From Torymus aiolomorphi (lineage: Eukaryota; Arthropoda; Insecta; Hymenoptera; Torymidae): DNA of 64,000 nt. Position numbers and translations under genes: made by a program. The stretch is from contig CM070877.1 in assembly GCA_036365515.1 (NCBI GenBank), positions 14,680,201 to 14,744,200 of the forward strand, read 5' to 3'. Of this stretch, positions 37,002 to 60,347 are shown piece after piece. Positions within the stretch are counted from its first letter, which is position 1. Every line of letters begins with the position of its first letter. The notes beneath the pieces are model-generated. The model was not told the DNA's origin. It did no database searches and saw only the letters and a list, made by a program, of their open reading frames with translations.

Positions 37002-40000
37002 TACACGTGACCTAAGGATGAAACTTCACCTGGACTTTGATAACGCTAAAAATCCAACCTCCGAATAACTTACACATCATCAACGGCCAATAAATACAGT
37101 ATATTTCTCGAAATGATTTCGTCATCGTCTTCGTCGTCTCTCACATCCTTTCTGCCGCAATAAAGTCCACAACTAATTTACAATGTGTCTGTACTTCGTA
37201 GAAGACTTCAAAGGTGCCTATTAAAAAAACGCGATCACAAAAAGTGCCAGCGCATACGCATACGCATGCGCACAAAAAGTCATCAGTTTCAACTACTGCA
37301 AGGACGCGACATTCTTTCTTTCTTCGCTTCTCGGGACTGTGCTACCAAAGTGTTTGGATCGACGCAGAACAAATGTTGAGAGCTTCGGCAATGGGCTGCT
37401 TTTGTTCTTTTGAGAGCGACATAAAGTTCCGCCTATTTAAGTCATTAGAAAGATTTTCAAAATAAAAAGCAGCAAATTCTTTGGAAAAGAAATATAATGT
37501 TGAAATTTACAAAGAGTGTGATTATCTTTATTTATTCTTTTTTTTTTTTTTTTTTTTTTAAATATTTTAATTTTAATTTTGCGTGATATATGTGAATGTG
37601 CGAATATGTAAAAGATTCGATATCGATGTAACGTACTTAAACTTTGTTCTTTCAGCGGGTACATAAGTACTTTACTCGCGATTATTAATTTTGAAGCTGA
37701 TGATTTTATATATAACATACATAAATGAAAAAATGTTTATATATAACCTAAGTACGGTGTAAATAAAACGAAAATATTTGAAAGAAAGAGTATACCGAAG
37801 CTGACAGATAGAATACTCAAATACTTTACTCTATCTAAAATAAGACTAATATGGTAAAATCAAAGTTCACTTCAAAACAATCAAGTTTTTTTTTATCTTG
37901 GGAAGATAATTGTTCTTAGATAAAAGTAATATAAGGTTTTGAAAGAACAAATTGATAATAATTATTAATTTCAATAAAAAAGATCTTTTATAAAAATGCA
38001 AATATTGAAATTATCAAAAAAAAACAATGATTTTCGCGTACTCTTCCCTTAACTCACAAAAAGTAGCTCATTCCGAATAAAAAGTTATTACATGTGTGTG
38101 GCCTCTTTTATAACAATGATCAAAGTGGGAGCAATTGTACTTTCTCTACCGCTCGATTCTTTTTCCTTCTAGGAAAAAAGAAATCACTCTTTTATTTACA
38201 GCCAAGTGAAATACTCTCTCTTTCTCTGTTGCACAATATGACAAATCAGTAATACAATGTACTTTCTTTCCTTACAAGGACCACTCTGGTAATTTTTTCC
38301 ATATTTTAGGATCATAATTTCAAATATACGTATGTTGTTTTCAAGTACATATAAAAATATTATAATTAATCAAGATGTACAATCAAAATCCACAGATATT
38401 AAAAGATTTTACAAATTTTTTTTTCTAAATTCGAGTTTTTAAAATATTTCAAAAAAAATCACCAGAATCCCATCACAATAAATCACCAATCGTCGCACCG
38501 TCGCACTCGCTCTGAGTTTTACAATTACAGCTAGAGTTTTTTCCGTACGGGTATGACAATATGCCTTTGGCATTAATGCTCGGTAAAAACGTTAATAATT
38601 ACGCGCACGTACAGCTGTGTACAGGAAAAATCGATTTATGATCTGCAACCATATTGGACAAAAGCAAAGGGAATGACGGTTAATCGAATTTATTTTTTTT
38701 TTTATTTTTTATCAAATTTCTAGTCTGCTAATACTAATGGAAAATATCGTTTGTAAATACTTATACTTTGAACTGTAATCGATAATTACATTTAGAACGG
38801 TAATAATTGACATTCATTTTTCAAAACGCATGTAAAACACCTCAAAAGTATAATAGTTAGAAAATAATAAATAAACAAGTATAACAATATATTCACCGGT
38901 ATACTGATTGCCACGAATAGAAGTCAATTTTGAAATCCCAGTCTTCATCTCGAAAGAAATCGCAAGGACGATAGCCGTGTATCCCTTTGCTTTCTCACAA
39001 CTCACAGTTCGCGAAATCCCCGATCATCAGCTCAAAAGAAAACGCTTAGTCTCGCTCCACCCCCCCCCGCCCACTCTCTCTCTCGCTCTCTTTCTTGAGG
39101 CCTAACGAGGCGAGACGACAACTATACATATATATCATTCTCTCACATGTACAAATATGCGTGTCGTTGACTATCGTCACGTCGCTTCTCAATACCCTAC
39201 ATCTCACGCTCTCGCCCAATTATATGTCGTCGTCGATTTGCTTTCGTCCGGTGGCAATCTTATCACACGCACGCGAGAGCAGAAAGATAAGCCATTGTCG
39301 CGGCGTTCAAGAGCCCAGGACGAATTTCGTCAGACACGCGCACATTCTCTTTGTCTTTTTCGTGTTTCTTGTTTCTTTCGTTTCTTTTTTATTCGGCTAT
39401 GGAGGTAGGCGTTCTCACTAGGGGAAAAGAGATCATTGCCGGAGTTTCTTTTTTCGTTTCCTATTCTTTCTTTTTCTTCTTTCGTTTATTTCTTCGCTTA
39501 TTGCTATCAACGTGCTTTAACGCTTTTTACGCCTGAAGGTGGAGTTTTTGCTTCCCTACAGCAAAATCGACGTTTCCCTTCGTTAATCATTGATCTGTAA
39601 CGATTTTTTATGAGACATTTTTATTCGATACTTCTTTGAACACTTTCGTCGAAGTGAAAAAAGTTATATGCATTGGTATGTTGCACTCATGTTTCTTGTG
39701 GTGCTAGAAATAGCGTAAGTCGTAAATGAGAGTTAAAAGTGATTGCTTAAAAGCTGAGCTTTTTGTCATATAGATTTTAAAATAGTATCGAATAAAAATG
39801 AGCACTACTTTTTTCACTACATGGACACTAACTAAATTGTTTTAGTATAAACATCGATTTTAATCTTTGCCATTTACAACGTAAACAACAAAAGTCTTTT
39901 TATGGAAGAAAACATGTTCTTATACGCATATTACACATATATAAAAAAAAATTTCTTTCTACTATTTTTAAGTTCTTACTCAAGGTTCGCCTTAATTTTG

Positions 40001-41045
40001 TTCTGTAAAATGTTTAATTTTAACGTAAGAAACTATTTGCACAACGAGTTTACCTTTGTAATACTATTACGAAAAATCTACAGTATGTACAATTAGTTTA
40101 TTTAATCTTTTTAAACGCTTATTTTTATTTGCATATATACTATACAAAATTTTATTTACAAATGTGGAAAATTTGATTATCATTTGTATAAAAAGCTTGT
40201 ATTGGTAAGTTTATTTAAAGCAGTACTTTAAATTTTAATAACTTCTTATATTGCTGTTTTTGAATTTTTTAAAATATGAATATTCTGAAGCTCATTACTC
40301 TATATTGTAAAATGTTATCTTCTTATATTAAACAATGGTATATTAAACATGACCATTCAAAATTAAATTTCAATGTAAGGAAATATGATTAAGGCGAATC
40401 TTCGAAAAAAGTACAAACGACTTTTCGTTCATTGGCAGCCTAATTTAAAAAAATGATCTTAAAATAAACTAAAGCATAAATTCGATAACTTATTTTAATA
40501 CTTCATTTGCGTATGACTCATGCCTTGAACTTACGATTTACTTTCTACCAACTAATGAACTTTGCCATTTCAAATCAACGTCTTTAAGATTTCAACTTAC
40601 TAAAATTCTATAAATTAACAATCAAATTTACTAATAACTTTTTTATATTAATTTCAAAATCATTTATTCTAATTGTTTCCTAAAGAATTTAGGTTTTAAA
40701 TAAAATGTATTTTTCTTTCTAAAATTCTTCCAAATTACTTATTCCATAATCATCGTCTCCGCCAAACTGCTATTTAATCAACACCCTTACCAGGATGTCT
40801 CAATCCTCCAATATAATGTCAGAAATAAACTCTCTATGAAAAAATATCAACTAAAATCGCCTTCCGATCATCTTCAAAACCTAAATCGATCTCGCGCGAA
40901 CGTCGAAAAATCCAGTTTACGTCATCCCCACATATTCAGCACCAGAACACTTCTTTCGCTTCGGAAAAGAAAAAAGAAACCTGGATGTCCCTCGCTTTCC
41001 CGCGCGAACGTGCGTGTGTATGCCCGGGATACGCTCATGCTCGCG
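36105..41045. other. Intergenic interval between homologue 3 and the zinc transporter
   Basis: No supported gene is seen. The interval contains a (TAA)n microsatellite at about 36966-37002, a poly(T) run near 37539-37560 and a CT-rich stretch at 39060-39100. The right end (below 41046) should contain the 3' UTR of the transporter on the minus strand. Open frames of up to 108 codons near 39095-39420 overlap one another in different frames and show no recognisable domain. Confidence 0.5.
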
Positions 41046-51796
<10,751 letters not shown>

Positions 51797-53699
51797 CTTG
51801 ATTATCTGTAAAAGAAACAAAAATAAATTAAAAATTAAGAAAAAGCATTTGATAGATTATTAAGATATTAAAGCATTAATAAAGTGATAAGAACTTTAAA
51901 GGGTCAGCGACATCGTATATATCATCAGTGCCTAATTTATCTCGTTATTGTATCTCCAAAGAGATAAGCAAACATAAATTTATAAATAATAATTTATATA
52001 GTAATGAATACTAAAAAATATATAAATATGAATGATTATTTCAACACATTACTTAATTACTATGTAATGATTATATATACTGATATATTTTTTTTTAAAC
52101 CAAAAACAAAATTTAATGTTATTTTGAGTGACTATATCAGAATGATAAGACGCTAGCAAAAATGATCAACATACTCTTAATACAATCTATTCTAATCTGC
52201 TTTCTATTTCAAGATATCTAACTGAAAAAGTAATATAGGTAAGTCAAATACAGGACACTATTGAACAATAAAGTAGAACTTTCACAAACAAATTTTCTTG
52301 ATAAAATTGCCCCTCCAATGTACTGTACTGAAAATCTTCATTGGATAGCTTACAAGAATCACTAGCCCATTGATTGAGATCAAGCATTTTTTATAAGATG
52401 TACTGCCTGCAATTGATAAGTCTCAGACAATACACTCTCACATTTATCATGAACAAATGTAAGAAATTCACACACTAGTACAATAATCATTAATCTAGGC
52501 CTCTATTGTGCTACTTTTCAGTCCTAATTTCATATGAGATATCGACTTAAGTGGTCTAAACTACACTGCTAATCTGTGTGTGTTATCCCTTTTTATTGAC
52601 ATTATTATTTTTCACTTTTTTTATCTACTTCGGAAACACTTTAAATTAAATTATTAGTAAGAAAATAAAAATTTTGATGATTTATGATTTTAATTATAAA
52701 ATTACTTTTATCAATTAATACATTATTGTAATATAAACTTTTTATTTACAAAACTATTTTCAATTGATAAAAAGCTAATAATTATTTAAAATTTTTTTAA
52801 ATCTTAAACTAAAAAACAGATTCCTTAAATCTTAAACAAATAAACATTATTTAAATAATTATAAATAAATTTAATTAAAAATTAGAATAATTACAATAAA
52901 AAAATCTATAATTTAATAAAAATATAGAATTACAACAAAATATATCTATATATGTATTAAAAATAAATTAAAACTTTTAGAAAACTTGTTTGATCAATAC
53001 TTTGAGAAATGAGAGGTTTTTCAGGATACTTGTTTCAAAATGAACATTCAACAAGAATTTTAAGCATTTTGCTAATACTAATCAATAACTAACATTTATT
53101 GGCAATGAATTATTTTTTAATGCAATATTTTTAGAGAATTGTAAAATACTGTTTTAAAAATATTTCAATGTCTTGTTGTATAATAGTGAATAAAAAATAA
53201 ACTGCATATTTTTTATAATTTATATTAAAAGTTATAAATAAATATTGAAGTTAATAAATATATTTATAAAATCAATTGCAAAATTGTATTCTAATTTTAC
53301 TTCTCATGTTACAAGTATATTTTATTTATTTGATTTTTGTAACTTCTAGGTACATAAATTATTGATTTTGTATGATTTACTATTGATGAAAATAACTGCA
53401 ACTAAGCCATCATACATTTTTAAACAAGATATGAATGAAAATTAGTTAAAACATTTAAAATTGTTTAAACTTCTAACATGAACATATATATTTACAATAT
53501 TGAAATGATATAAGTAATAAAGTAGAAATAAGTAATTTTACAAAAGAGCCAAATGTTAATTCTAATAAACAATAACTCCTAGAACATTGTATGTAGTCAC
53601 TGCTGACCAAGCACCAGCCTCTCACCATGCAATTTTCTCATCATAACTATTTTTAATTGTTTAACTTCTTTGTCACTTCAAAGTAAATATAAACATGAG

Positions 53700-54780
53700 C
53701 TTTCGTGATACCGCTCCAAAACAAAGAACCAGCTCTGATAACCAGTGAGCTGAATCCGCAAGCCAATCCAGTCCCTCCAAAGTCTCTCACATTCTTCTCT
53801 GCTCCAAATTCTTATCCTTCCATACCTAACAGTTGGAAACTCTCTAGTCTACCCCAAAATCTTCCACTTTCCACCTACTTCCACCTACCACTAGAAACCC
53901 AGAATCTTACATACCTATTACATACAGAATTAACACATACAGCGTTCAAGAAGAACCTATATCACGACACGGCAGGTGCCTCGTTCTCCATTCTCTCTGA
54001 CTCTCCCCAAAAAACACTGTCTGCGCTGTTTTCCGACGCGCGCTCGCGGCCAATTTTCTATATTATCGCTCCGAGATTAGTCCCCTCGGCCCAGATAACT
54101 TTGTTGACATTCTCTCACTCTCTCGAACGCCCGTGAAAACTCGGCGCTTTTTTAACGAAGGCGCATGAGATGAGAGTGCAGGCGCCTCTCTACAGGAAAA
54201 TAGGTTATGTCGCAGCGCTCTTTTCGCAACGCATCACCGTCGTCGTCTCGACACACTTTCGAAACTCTCTCATGCGCGCACGTATCAGCAACACTTACGT
54301 AGATGAAGACGTCGTCGCCGTCGTGTCTTCTCCCCCAACTACTGTCGAGGCCGCGTGAGAGACGGAAAAGGTTCCCTGGGGATGACGCTCGCGCTCTGGG
54401 CACTCGCACTACACACTCACTGTACGGGTGTAAAAATCACGCTCGATATCAAATACCGTGAGCGAGAATGAGACTCGTCGCGGTCATAATGACGAGTTTA
54501 AGTAGCGCACAGAACACCACCGCGTGTATTTATTATCAATCACCGCACCGTGACTACCGTTTCTTTTTTGCTTTTTCACGCCTCGAGGATGCGCGAGGTG
54601 TGCAGTGTGCACGCTACTACGGGCAGACGATGTGTGTGTATATAGTCTCGGTCTCACTCATGTGCGTGTGTATGTGTGTATATGTGTATGTGTACGTGTC
54701 CCGACCGTGGCGCAGCCGATCGACGACTGACTGATTGACTTTACTACCGAGTACCGAACGGCAGCCGGCAGTGTTGGTTT
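53700..54780 (-). promoter_or_regulatory. CpG-rich probable promoter and 5' UTR region of the zinc transporter
   Basis: G+C rises sharply here, upstream of the coding start at 51796. Coding exon 1 begins just after a splice acceptor, so a 5' non-coding exon is expected. On the minus strand CTAC|GTAAGT places a candidate donor just below 54299, and another GTGAGT lies near 54414. The plus-strand frame at 53705-54136 (143 codons) has no recognisable features. A (GT)n-rich microsatellite lies at about 54630-54710. Confidence 0.4.
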
Positions 54781-54813
54781 TTCCAAAAGTGTATGCTCAT
54801 TGCTCATTGCTCA

Positions 54814-55080
54814 CACAGTTCATGACTGTAGACTAGTGGCGCCACCCAAAGTTAAAAATGCTATAAAGGCTAAAAATGTTAAAATTGCTATTGTAATCTT
54901 AAATTATAACAGAAGTATCATTATATGGAATATTTAAACTAAAAAAGGGTTATTTATTAGTTAAAACTGAGTTCATTTGTCAAAATTTTGTATTTTGATT
55001 TTTGATTTTGAATCTTAAATTCATATTCGCGCATCAGTTTCCACAATGCCGTCGTGCCACTAATCTAGTCATGAACTGTG
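54814..55080. mobile_element. 267-bp inverted-repeat element
   Basis: CACAGTTCATGACTGTAGAC at the left end pairs with TCTAGTCATGAACTGTG at the right end, and GTGGCGCCAC and GTGCCACTAA lie just inside. The interior is AT-rich and non-coding. No target duplication is obvious. Confidence 0.55.
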
Positions 55081-55560
55081 ACCGACTGAGCGTACAGTAC
55101 ACTTTGGAGCCTTCTACAACCTCACGCAAAAACTGTGCGTGATTAAAAATAAAAACTGTTTTCTAATCACAAAACAATCAATTCTTGGATGGTTTTCTGG
55201 AGACAAAGTGTGGCAATTTTTAGTCAAGGTTGGTTGCACAACTAGCTCTAGCAAAATCTAGTGAGATTTGCGTGCACGCACAGTTTTTGCGTGAGGTTGT
55301 AGATGGGGCATTTGGAAAAACGAACGCTGATGAGCTGTGCCACAGCCGCGTGCGTGCAAGATGCTTGCGGGCTGTGACTCCAATAGAGTACAGAGTGCTG
55401 TTTCGCGTGCTGTACGAGTGCTGTTTCGCGTGCCATGTCGTGGCAGCACGCGTGTGGAACGTTTAGTATTTATATCTTATATAGTGTAGAAAGGTCTCGC
55501 CAGTTATCCTCTGCGCATGTGCGCACCGCCAGTTGATCTCGGAGAAATGTAGTTATGTTA

Positions 55561-56532
55561 TGCCTCTACCACATAAGCGCGTACAACCGCGTTCGACCGC
55601 GTAAGAGCGCACGCGCTCGCTTCTCTCATTGGTGGTCGAAGGCCTGAGCTCGCTCCCAACCAATGAGGCCGCGGCCACATAAGAGCGGACGGACGTGGAC
55701 GGACGCGGACGCACGCGGACACGCGCGCGCGTACGCGCTGACTTTTAATGATAAGGTTGGTATCTTTGGCTGTAGCCAACCTTGCAAATTTTAAAGGAAA
55801 AGAATGAACTAACCTGCTCCAAAATGTGAGAAAACTCAACCAATCAATTAGACTCACATAGCATGTAAACTTGCTTACTTGCTCCGAAAAAATTATCTAT
55901 AAGAGTTAACAGTTGAGTTAAGAAGTGAGTTAAAAAATAAAATGAGAAAATAAAAAAAAATAAATAAAATTTAATAAAATTAAATGAGTTTTATACTTTT
56001 TTTTCGTCGAATAATTATGGAATAATTATGGATAGATTCACAATTGAAGTTGTTACTGTGTGTATAAATTATTTAAGATAAGCAAGGCAAGTGTATAAAG
56101 GAATAATTGTTATCCGGAGCAAGTACATACTATGCGGGTCTAATTGATAGGTTAAGTTTTCTTACATTTTGGAGCAGGTCAGTTCATTCTTTTCCTTTAA
56201 AATTTGCAAGGTTGGCTACAGCCAAAGATACCAACCTTATCATTAGAAGTCAGCGCGTACGCGCGCGCGGGTCCGCGTCCGTCCGCGGAAGGGAGTCTCT
56301 ACAACCTTGCGCGTGCGTGTGCGCTCGCCGTGTATATAAGGTATACCTATATATAGGAGAGCGCTATATATAGGTATACCTTATACACGCGAGCGCACAC
56401 GCACGCGTGTATAAGGTATACCTATATATAGCGCTCTCCTATATATAGGTATACCTTATACATGGCGAGCGCACACGCACGCGCAAGGTTGCGCGGTCGA
56501 ACGCGGTTGTACGCGCTTATGTGGTAGAGGCA
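55561..56532. mobile_element. Element B: 972-bp TTA-flanked foldback, CpG-rich arms
   Basis: It starts TGCCTCTACCACATAAGCGC, ends with the complement, and has TTA on both sides (55558-55560 and 56533-56535). Inner arms 55722-55892 and 56100-56268 also pair. The right arm is interrupted at about 56291-56490 by 1.5 copies of the GGGAGTCTC hairpin module. A 3-bp TTA duplication would suit a PIF/Harbinger-type element, which is inference. Confidence 0.7.
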
Positions 56533-56535
56533 TTA

Positions 56536-57038
56536 TGCCCTAAGGGAGTCTCTACAACCTTGCGCATGCGTGTGCGCTCGCCGTGTATAAGGTATACCTA
56601 TATATAGGAGAGCGCTATATATAGGTATACCTTATACACGCGAGCGCACACGCACGCGCAAGGTTGTAGAGACTCCCTAAATCACATAACCGCGTACGAT
56701 CGCGTACGTCTACGTACAACCGCGTCCGACGTTAAGGAAGAATCTAGTGATTTTCGCTGTTGCCAACAGGGGCAATGTCAGTGCAATAACTAGTATTTTC
56801 GAGGAACAGACCTACTCACACGAAGTGCAGTAGATCGGAGTAACGCTTGCTTGTTTATGTCTGTTGTCGTTGGTGTAGTAGCCGACTTTCATATACGTAG
56901 GTCTGTTCCTCGAAAGTACTAGTTATTGCACTGACATTGCCGCTGTTGGCAACAGCGAAAATCACTAGATTCTTCCTTAACGTCGGACGCGGTTGTACGC
57001 AGACGTACGCGATCGTACGCGGTTATGTGATTAGGGCA
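56536..57038. mobile_element. Element C: TTA-flanked foldback abutting element B
   Basis: It starts TGCCCTAA, ends TTAGGGCA, and is flanked by TTA (56533-56535, shared with B, and 57039-57041). The arms include CACATAACCGCGTACGATCG and CTAGTGATTTTCGCTGTTGC with their complements. Termini resembling B (TGCC, then CATAA.CGCGTAC) indicate one family. The left arm carries the hairpin module at 56544-56677; the right arm does not. Confidence 0.75.
56544..56677. mobile_element. 134-bp palindromic hairpin inserted in element C
   Basis: GGGAGTCTCTACAACCTTGC and its complement form the ends. The centre pairs through GGTATACCTATATATAGG around GAGAGCGC. TAA flanks both sides. The matching position in the right arm of element C (about 57028-57035) is uninterrupted, so this is an insertion. 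A 1.5-copy version lies at 56291-56490. Confidence 0.8.
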
Positions 57039-58352
57039 TTAACTTCTGACAAAAATATTTGTACTAAAACTTCTAAGAAAAGGAAGAGGGAACAGCCATC
57101 GAATATCGAATTGAAAGCCTTATCAAAAATGCAGGTTGAAAATGTTAACATGAAAACATCCATTGTAGCCAGAATCAACATCATTATAATGAATTTTAAT
57201 TTTTAATGTGTTACCTAAACAAAAAAAGGCCTAGCTTTTCTAAAAATAATGAAAATATTTAAAAATTACATTAAAAAATAATGATTCTAATTTTTCATCT
57301 TGTATTCGTAATTTTTTTAAGTTTAATAAGAATGTTTTTAGATTCCTTTTTCAAATTTTATGAATTTTAAGTACTACAACGAGTGAATATAATTAAATTC
57401 AATCGTAAAAAAAATGCATTTTATTATTCTTTATTAAATTTTGTGAAATACTACCATTGCTGCCTTTTGCTTGTAATTTTGTATCTTGTATAAGTGAACT
57501 TTATAATTCTGTATCGTATAATATTTTTCCGTAGGTATTAATATAATATTTTACTAATGTTTTACTAATGTTTTACTAATATTTACTAATGTATAACTTT
57601 TTATATTTGCTATTGAAATAAATTTTAAAAATTTTAAATGTATTATCAATCTATTTCTATGCCTTTTTTAATAATAATAATAAATATAAATTTTTTTAGT
57701 ATTTCTTTATTTTTGCAAAAGTAAACATAAATATATATTGAAATGTAATGATATTATACATAATAAAAGTATTAAATATACATTGTAATTTTGTAAATAA
57801 TTTATTATTAATAAATAAGTTCGCTTTTTCTTTCAAATCAGCTGGCGGTGCGCACATGCGCAGAGGATAACTGGCGAGACCTTTCTACACTAGATATAAA
57901 TACTAAACGTTCCACACGCGTGCTGCCACGACATGGCACGCGAAACAGCACTCGTACAGTCGTACAGTACGTGAAACAGCACTCTGTACTCTATTGGAGT
58001 CACAGCGGAGAAAAAAATTTTGAGCACTATGCACTGATAATCGTGGGAGAAAGAAGCGTGACGAAGTCGAAGTACCGTACCGTGACCGTCGGCGAGTAAG
58101 TGTAGAGAAAGGAATATTTTTTAGTAGAGACTTAGAGAGGAAGAGGTGCAGAGATATATTACGGCATTGCGTCGTCGGGAAGATGAGGTTTGAAAAAGTT
58201 ACGATGGATGCTTTTTGGAATTGGGTAGGTAGGTATATGGGAGATGAGAGTATGATAAGGAAGATGAACAGCGTATGTGACGTGTCGTGACGTCCGGAGA
58301 TCGAATCGCACATAATGCGAAGCTGATGAATATTTTTAAATTATTTGTATAT

Positions 58353-58715
58353 ACACTATCAAAAAGCCTTTGTAAAAATACTACGTTGGAAGTAGGTATA
58401 ATCAAAGTGACCTACGTTGAAAGTGGTAAAATTAATACAAATCCAGTTCATTCATTATTTTGAAGTTACTATTTTTACTACATTGAATATAGTAAATGAA
58501 TTTTACTACTTTCAATTATGGTCACTTTAATTACCTACTTTCAATGTAGTATTTTTACAATGTGGTTGTAATTGTAGTTCAGATTTTACAGAAAACGTAG
58601 TAAAATATTCATGAAATTTGTAATTTTACAACTTTCAATGTAGTGAATTTACTTTTGTCTAGTGGAAAAATTTTACTAATCCACTGTAAATCTACAAGGG
58701 TTTTTTTTACAGGGT
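58353..58715. mobile_element. AT-rich imperfect foldback
   Basis: Ends near CACTATCAAAAAGCC and GGGTTTTTTTTACAGGGTA pair imperfectly. Inside, motifs such as TACTACGTTGGAAGTAGG and CCTACTTTCAATGTAGTA recur in both orientations. The boundaries are uncertain. Confidence 0.45.
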
Positions 58716-58932
58716 ATGGTGACTACACCAGTATTGGAACAGTCACCAGTTAACCAATATTTTTTTTATATATATGAAAATATCAAGCTTTCTATGTATT
58801 GTTTATCTAACATGACGATAATTTTCGAATCCTTGAAAATTTTGTTTCATTTTATATAATGATTCTGCATAAAAGAAATTATCTTGTTAAAAATAAAATC
58901 CTAAAATCGCCGCTATTAAGGGGATGCCTTAA

Positions 58933-59310
58933 GGGGATGCCATACTCGTACCATTACCGACCGAGCAATTCACACAGTTTCAAGCTGATTAAAAATAAAA
59001 TACGTCGAATCACAAAAAATCAAGAGAACACTCTTCTGTATTTTTTAACGTTCTATCATCCAGTCAAAGTTTGGAGTCGAAATATCAAGTCATTTTTGCA
59101 AAAACTTTGAACAAAGCGAAATTTAATTTCGTTCAAAGTTTTTGAAAAAACGGCTTGATATTTCAACTCCAAACTTTGACTGGATGATAGAACGTTAAAA
59201 AATACAGAAGAGTGTTCTCTTGATTTTTTGTGATTCGACGTATTTTATTTTTAATCAGCTTGAAACTGTGTGAATTGCTCGGTCGGGAATAGTACGAGTA
59301 AGGCATCCCC
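58933..59310. mobile_element. 378-bp TTAA-flanked hairpin, first of two
   Basis: A nearly perfect palindrome from GGGGATGCCATACTCG to AAGGCATCCCC, centred near 59120. TTAA lies at 58929-58932 and 59311-59314. A short duplicated end (TTAA plus GGGGATGCC) precedes it at 58916. The long stem makes overlapping open frames on both strands that should not be read as genes. Confidence 0.85.
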
Positions 59311-59314
59311 TTAA

Positions 59315-59692
59315 CGGGGTGGCATAGTCCTACCATTACCGATCGAGCAATTGACACAGTTTCAAGCTTATTAAAAATAAAATACGTAGAATCACAAAAA
59401 ATCAAGAGAACATCCTTCTGTGGTTTTGAAAGTTCTATCACCCAGTAAAAGTTTGGAGTCGAAATATCAAGTAGTTTTTGCAAAAACTTTGAAGAAAACA
59501 AAATTCGGTTTCGTTCAAAGTTTCTGCAAAAACCACTTCATATTTCGACTTCAAACTTTTACTGGGTGATAGAACTTTCAAAACCACAGAAGGATGTTCT
59601 CTTGATTTTTTGTGATTCTACATATTTTATTTTTAATAAGCTTGAAACTGTGTCAATTGCTCGGTCGGTAATGGTAGAACTATGCCACCCCG
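59315..59692. mobile_element. 378-bp TTAA-flanked hairpin, second of two
   Basis: It runs from CGGGGTGGCATAG to CTATGCCACCCCG and shares the TTAA at 59311-59314 with its neighbour; the next TTAA is at 59693-59696. It has the same length as, and clear similarity to, the first hairpin (ACACAGTTTCAAGCT, TCACAAAAAATCAAGAGAAC), but differs at many bases with matching changes in the opposite arm. Confidence 0.85.
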
Positions 59693-59787
59693 TTAACGGG
59701 CATTTTAACCAGGGTGGCTAAGACGCTTCAAAACGTAGATTTTTGAACTTATCTGGGGGGGTGGCGTAACCTAATTCGACTTATTAA

Positions 59788-60343
59788 GACCAGTGTCAGC
59801 GCCCCTCACAACAAAATCCGAACTGCTTATTGAAGGATAAACAACAGCTATTTAACATGAGCGGTATATGAAGAAAAGTTTAATTAAGAAATAAAATAAA
59901 TAGGGATGGTATGAACGTCGAAAAGTTTTTTACTGATTTATCAGATATTGTAAGATATATTGGCAATCACACAAGGCGTTATGTGAAAGGCGAGTGAGTT
60001 TATAAGGCAAATCGCATATTTTATAGGTTAGCCAAAGAAAATACTGATTGCTCAGCAGAGTTAGTAGCACTGTGCAACACAGTTCTTTGGCTAACCTATA
60101 AAATGTTATGTGATTTGCCTTATAACTCTCTCTCGCCTTCCACATAAGGCCTTCGTGCCATTGCTAATATATCTGATAATATCAGACAAATCAATAAATG
60201 ATTTTAAGACGTTCATCGGATCACTACTTATTTTATTTTTTAATTAAATACTCTTTGGTTCGTATACCGCTCATGCTAATCAGCAGTGTTTATCCTTTAA
60301 TAAGCAGTTCGAATTTTGGCCGCGAGGGGCGCTGACGCTGGTT
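59788..60343. mobile_element. 556-bp TTAA-flanked foldback
   Basis: GACCAGTGTCAGCGCCCCTC pairs with GAGGGGCGCTGACGCTGG. The arms extend inward to about 60030 and 60075 (GGTTAGCCAAAGAA and TTCTTTGGCTAACC). TTAA lies at 59784-59787 and 60344-60347. Confidence 0.75.
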
Positions 60344-60347
60344 TTAA

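Larger units (their letters stand above)
55371..58006. repeat. Large nested inverted-repeat complex (outer arms)
   Basis: The outer arms, 55371-55532 and 57841-58006, are near-perfect complements over about 160 bp, including GCTGTGACTCCAATAGAG and CTGGCGGTGCGCACATGCGC. They enclose elements B (55561-56532) and C (56536-57038) and an AT-rich stretch at 57042-57840 that holds nothing recognisable. A further small inverted pair (55113-55145 against 55265-55305) lies just outside. Confidence 0.75.

Noticed and set aside
53705..54136. 143-codon plus-strand frame
   Set aside because: Ser/Pro/Leu-rich, no recognisable domain, lies in the CpG-rich promoter region of the minus-strand transporter. Possible but unsupported.
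55230..55466. Frames around the outer arms of the nested repeat (also 57903-58313)
   Set aside because: Same sequence read from inverted repeat copies; no gene features.
59163..59501. Open frames on both strands across the twin hairpins
   Set aside because: The same peptide (e.g. NSHSFKLIKNKIRRITKNQE) appears from opposite arms because the DNA is palindromic; not coding.
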